Source: Lichenicoccus sp964247695
GTDB lineage: Bacteria; Pseudomonadota; Alphaproteobacteria; Acetobacterales; Acetobacteraceae
DNA: 64,000 bases
NCBI GenBank assembly: GCA_964247695.1
Contig: CAXTVI010000024.1
Coordinates: 1 to 64,000, forward strand
Direction of reading: 5' to 3'
Below are positions 63,516 to 64,000 of this stretch, piece after piece (positions within the stretch are counted from its first letter, which is position 1; each line of letters starts with the position of its first letter). The position numbers were made by a program, and so were the translations under genes. The notes beneath the pieces were generated by a model. That model was not told where the DNA came from, ran no database searches, and saw only the letters and a program-made list of their open reading frames with translations.

Positions 63516-64000
63516 ATGCTGTTCAACTCGCAGCTCTTCCTGTTCGGCTTCCTGCCAGTGGTGCTGGCCGCGTACTACGCTTGCGGGACCGCCCGACGCG
63601 CGCGCCTGCTGGTGCTGGTGATCGCATCACTCGCCTTCTATGCAAGCTGGAACTGGCACTACGTGCCGTTGCTGGCCGGCCTCACGTTGCTGAACTGGCT
63701 GCTCTCGAACGCGTACGGCCGCAATGGGCAAAAGGCGTGGCTCACCGCCGGCGTCGTCGCCAATCTCGCGACGCTGTGCGTGTTCAAATACGCGAACTTC
63801 CTGGCCACCAACATCGACGCGCTGTTCGGGCAGGTGCACACGCCGTGGCCGATCCTGCTGCCGCTCGGCATCAGCTTCTTCGTGTTCCAGAAGATCGCCT
63901 ATCTCGTCGATCTGCGTCGCGGCGGCTGGCGCATCCACGGGCTGCTGGAGTTCGCGGCCTTCGTCACCTTCTTTCCGCAACTTATCGCGGGTCCGATCGT
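63516..64000 (+). CDS. MBOAT family O-acyltransferase (AlgI-like), partial
   Basis: First 161 residues of a membrane-bound O-acyltransferase; the rest is beyond the right edge. The start MLFNSQLFLFGFLPVVL and later LPLGISFFVFQKIAYLVDLRRG and FFPQLIAGPI are typical of AlgI/PatA-type proteins, which acetylate exopolysaccharides or cell-wall glycans. Four to five hydrophobic segments are visible. It is 7 bases downstream of the ABC-F gene. It may add acyl groups to a surface polysaccharide made by other loci here. Confidence 0.9.
   Translation, partial: MLFNSQLFLFGFLPVVLAAYYACGTARRARLLVLVIASLAFYASWNWHYVPLLAGLTLLNWLLSNAYGRNGQKAWLTAGVVANLATLCVFKYANFLATNIDALFGQVHTPWPILLPLGISFFVFQKIAYLVDLRRGGWRIHGLLEFAAFVTFFPQLIAGPI

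Overview
The window is GC-rich, tightly packed chromosomal DNA of an aerobic alphaproteobacterium. The ispH-thrB-rnhA run, the lapA-pyrF-trpF run, the many polyol/sugar genes and the FMN lactate-type dehydrogenase suggest Acetobacteraceae or a close relative. That placement is inferred from gene content, because no rRNA or tRNA gene is present. No phage, transposase, plasmid or CRISPR locus was found.

Layout. (1) 1-6268: a polyol/ketose catabolic operon on the minus strand (dhaK-like, dhaL-like, zinc alcohol dehydrogenase, solute-binding protein, permease running off the left edge), divergent from a SorC-family regulator, with a perfect 9+3+9 palindrome between them. (2) 6269-13863: a Wzt/Wzm-type polysaccharide exporter, a SPOR-domain lytic transglycosylase lipoprotein, an exported peroxiredoxin, gcvH, a lipoprotein, then ispH-thrB-rnhA. 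(3) 13881-22016: a ribose-type ABC importer operon, a TonB-dependent receptor closed by a strong terminator, and an aldose 1-epimerase. (4) 22009-27415: a copper P-type ATPase divergent from a CopZ-like chaperone, then trpF, pyrF, lapA and two small unknown genes. (5) 27485-35909: a large two-domain glycosyltransferase, an M20 peptidase, a GH28-like enzyme, an FMN alpha-hydroxyacid dehydrogenase and a YetF-type membrane pair. (6) 35992-44037: stress-type proteins (YflT-like, DUF2382), a three-PAS LuxR regulator, a ketose 3-epimerase with a xylulokinase, and a chemoreceptor. (7) 44121-48787: threonine aldolase, folD, a second glycosyltransferase and a small lytic transglycosylase. (8) 48842-57764: type II secretion genes in two parts (gspG; then pilD/gspO and gspE-F-H-I-J), separated by an atypical transketolase and a beta-hydroxyacid dehydrogenase. 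(9) 57787-64000: dnaJ-cbpM, an iron-type alcohol dehydrogenase, a small inverted-repeat element, a FemAB/BioF2-like acetyltransferase, an ABC-F ATPase and the start of an MBOAT O-acyltransferase.

How the genes fit together. Much of the window concerns uptake and early catabolism of sugars and polyols (two ABC importers, a TonB receptor, an aldose mutarotase, a ketose epimerase, two carbohydrate kinases, a transketolase) and cell-surface polysaccharide (exporter pair, two large glycosyltransferases, an acetyltransferase, MBOAT). The points most worth checking are the polyol operon and its operator, the transketolase whose usual active-site Asp is Asn, the pilD gene whose conserved N-terminus lies upstream of any standard start codon, the incomplete T2SS locus, and three in-frame tandem duplications near the 5' ends of adjacent genes between 8.0 and 9.7 kb.
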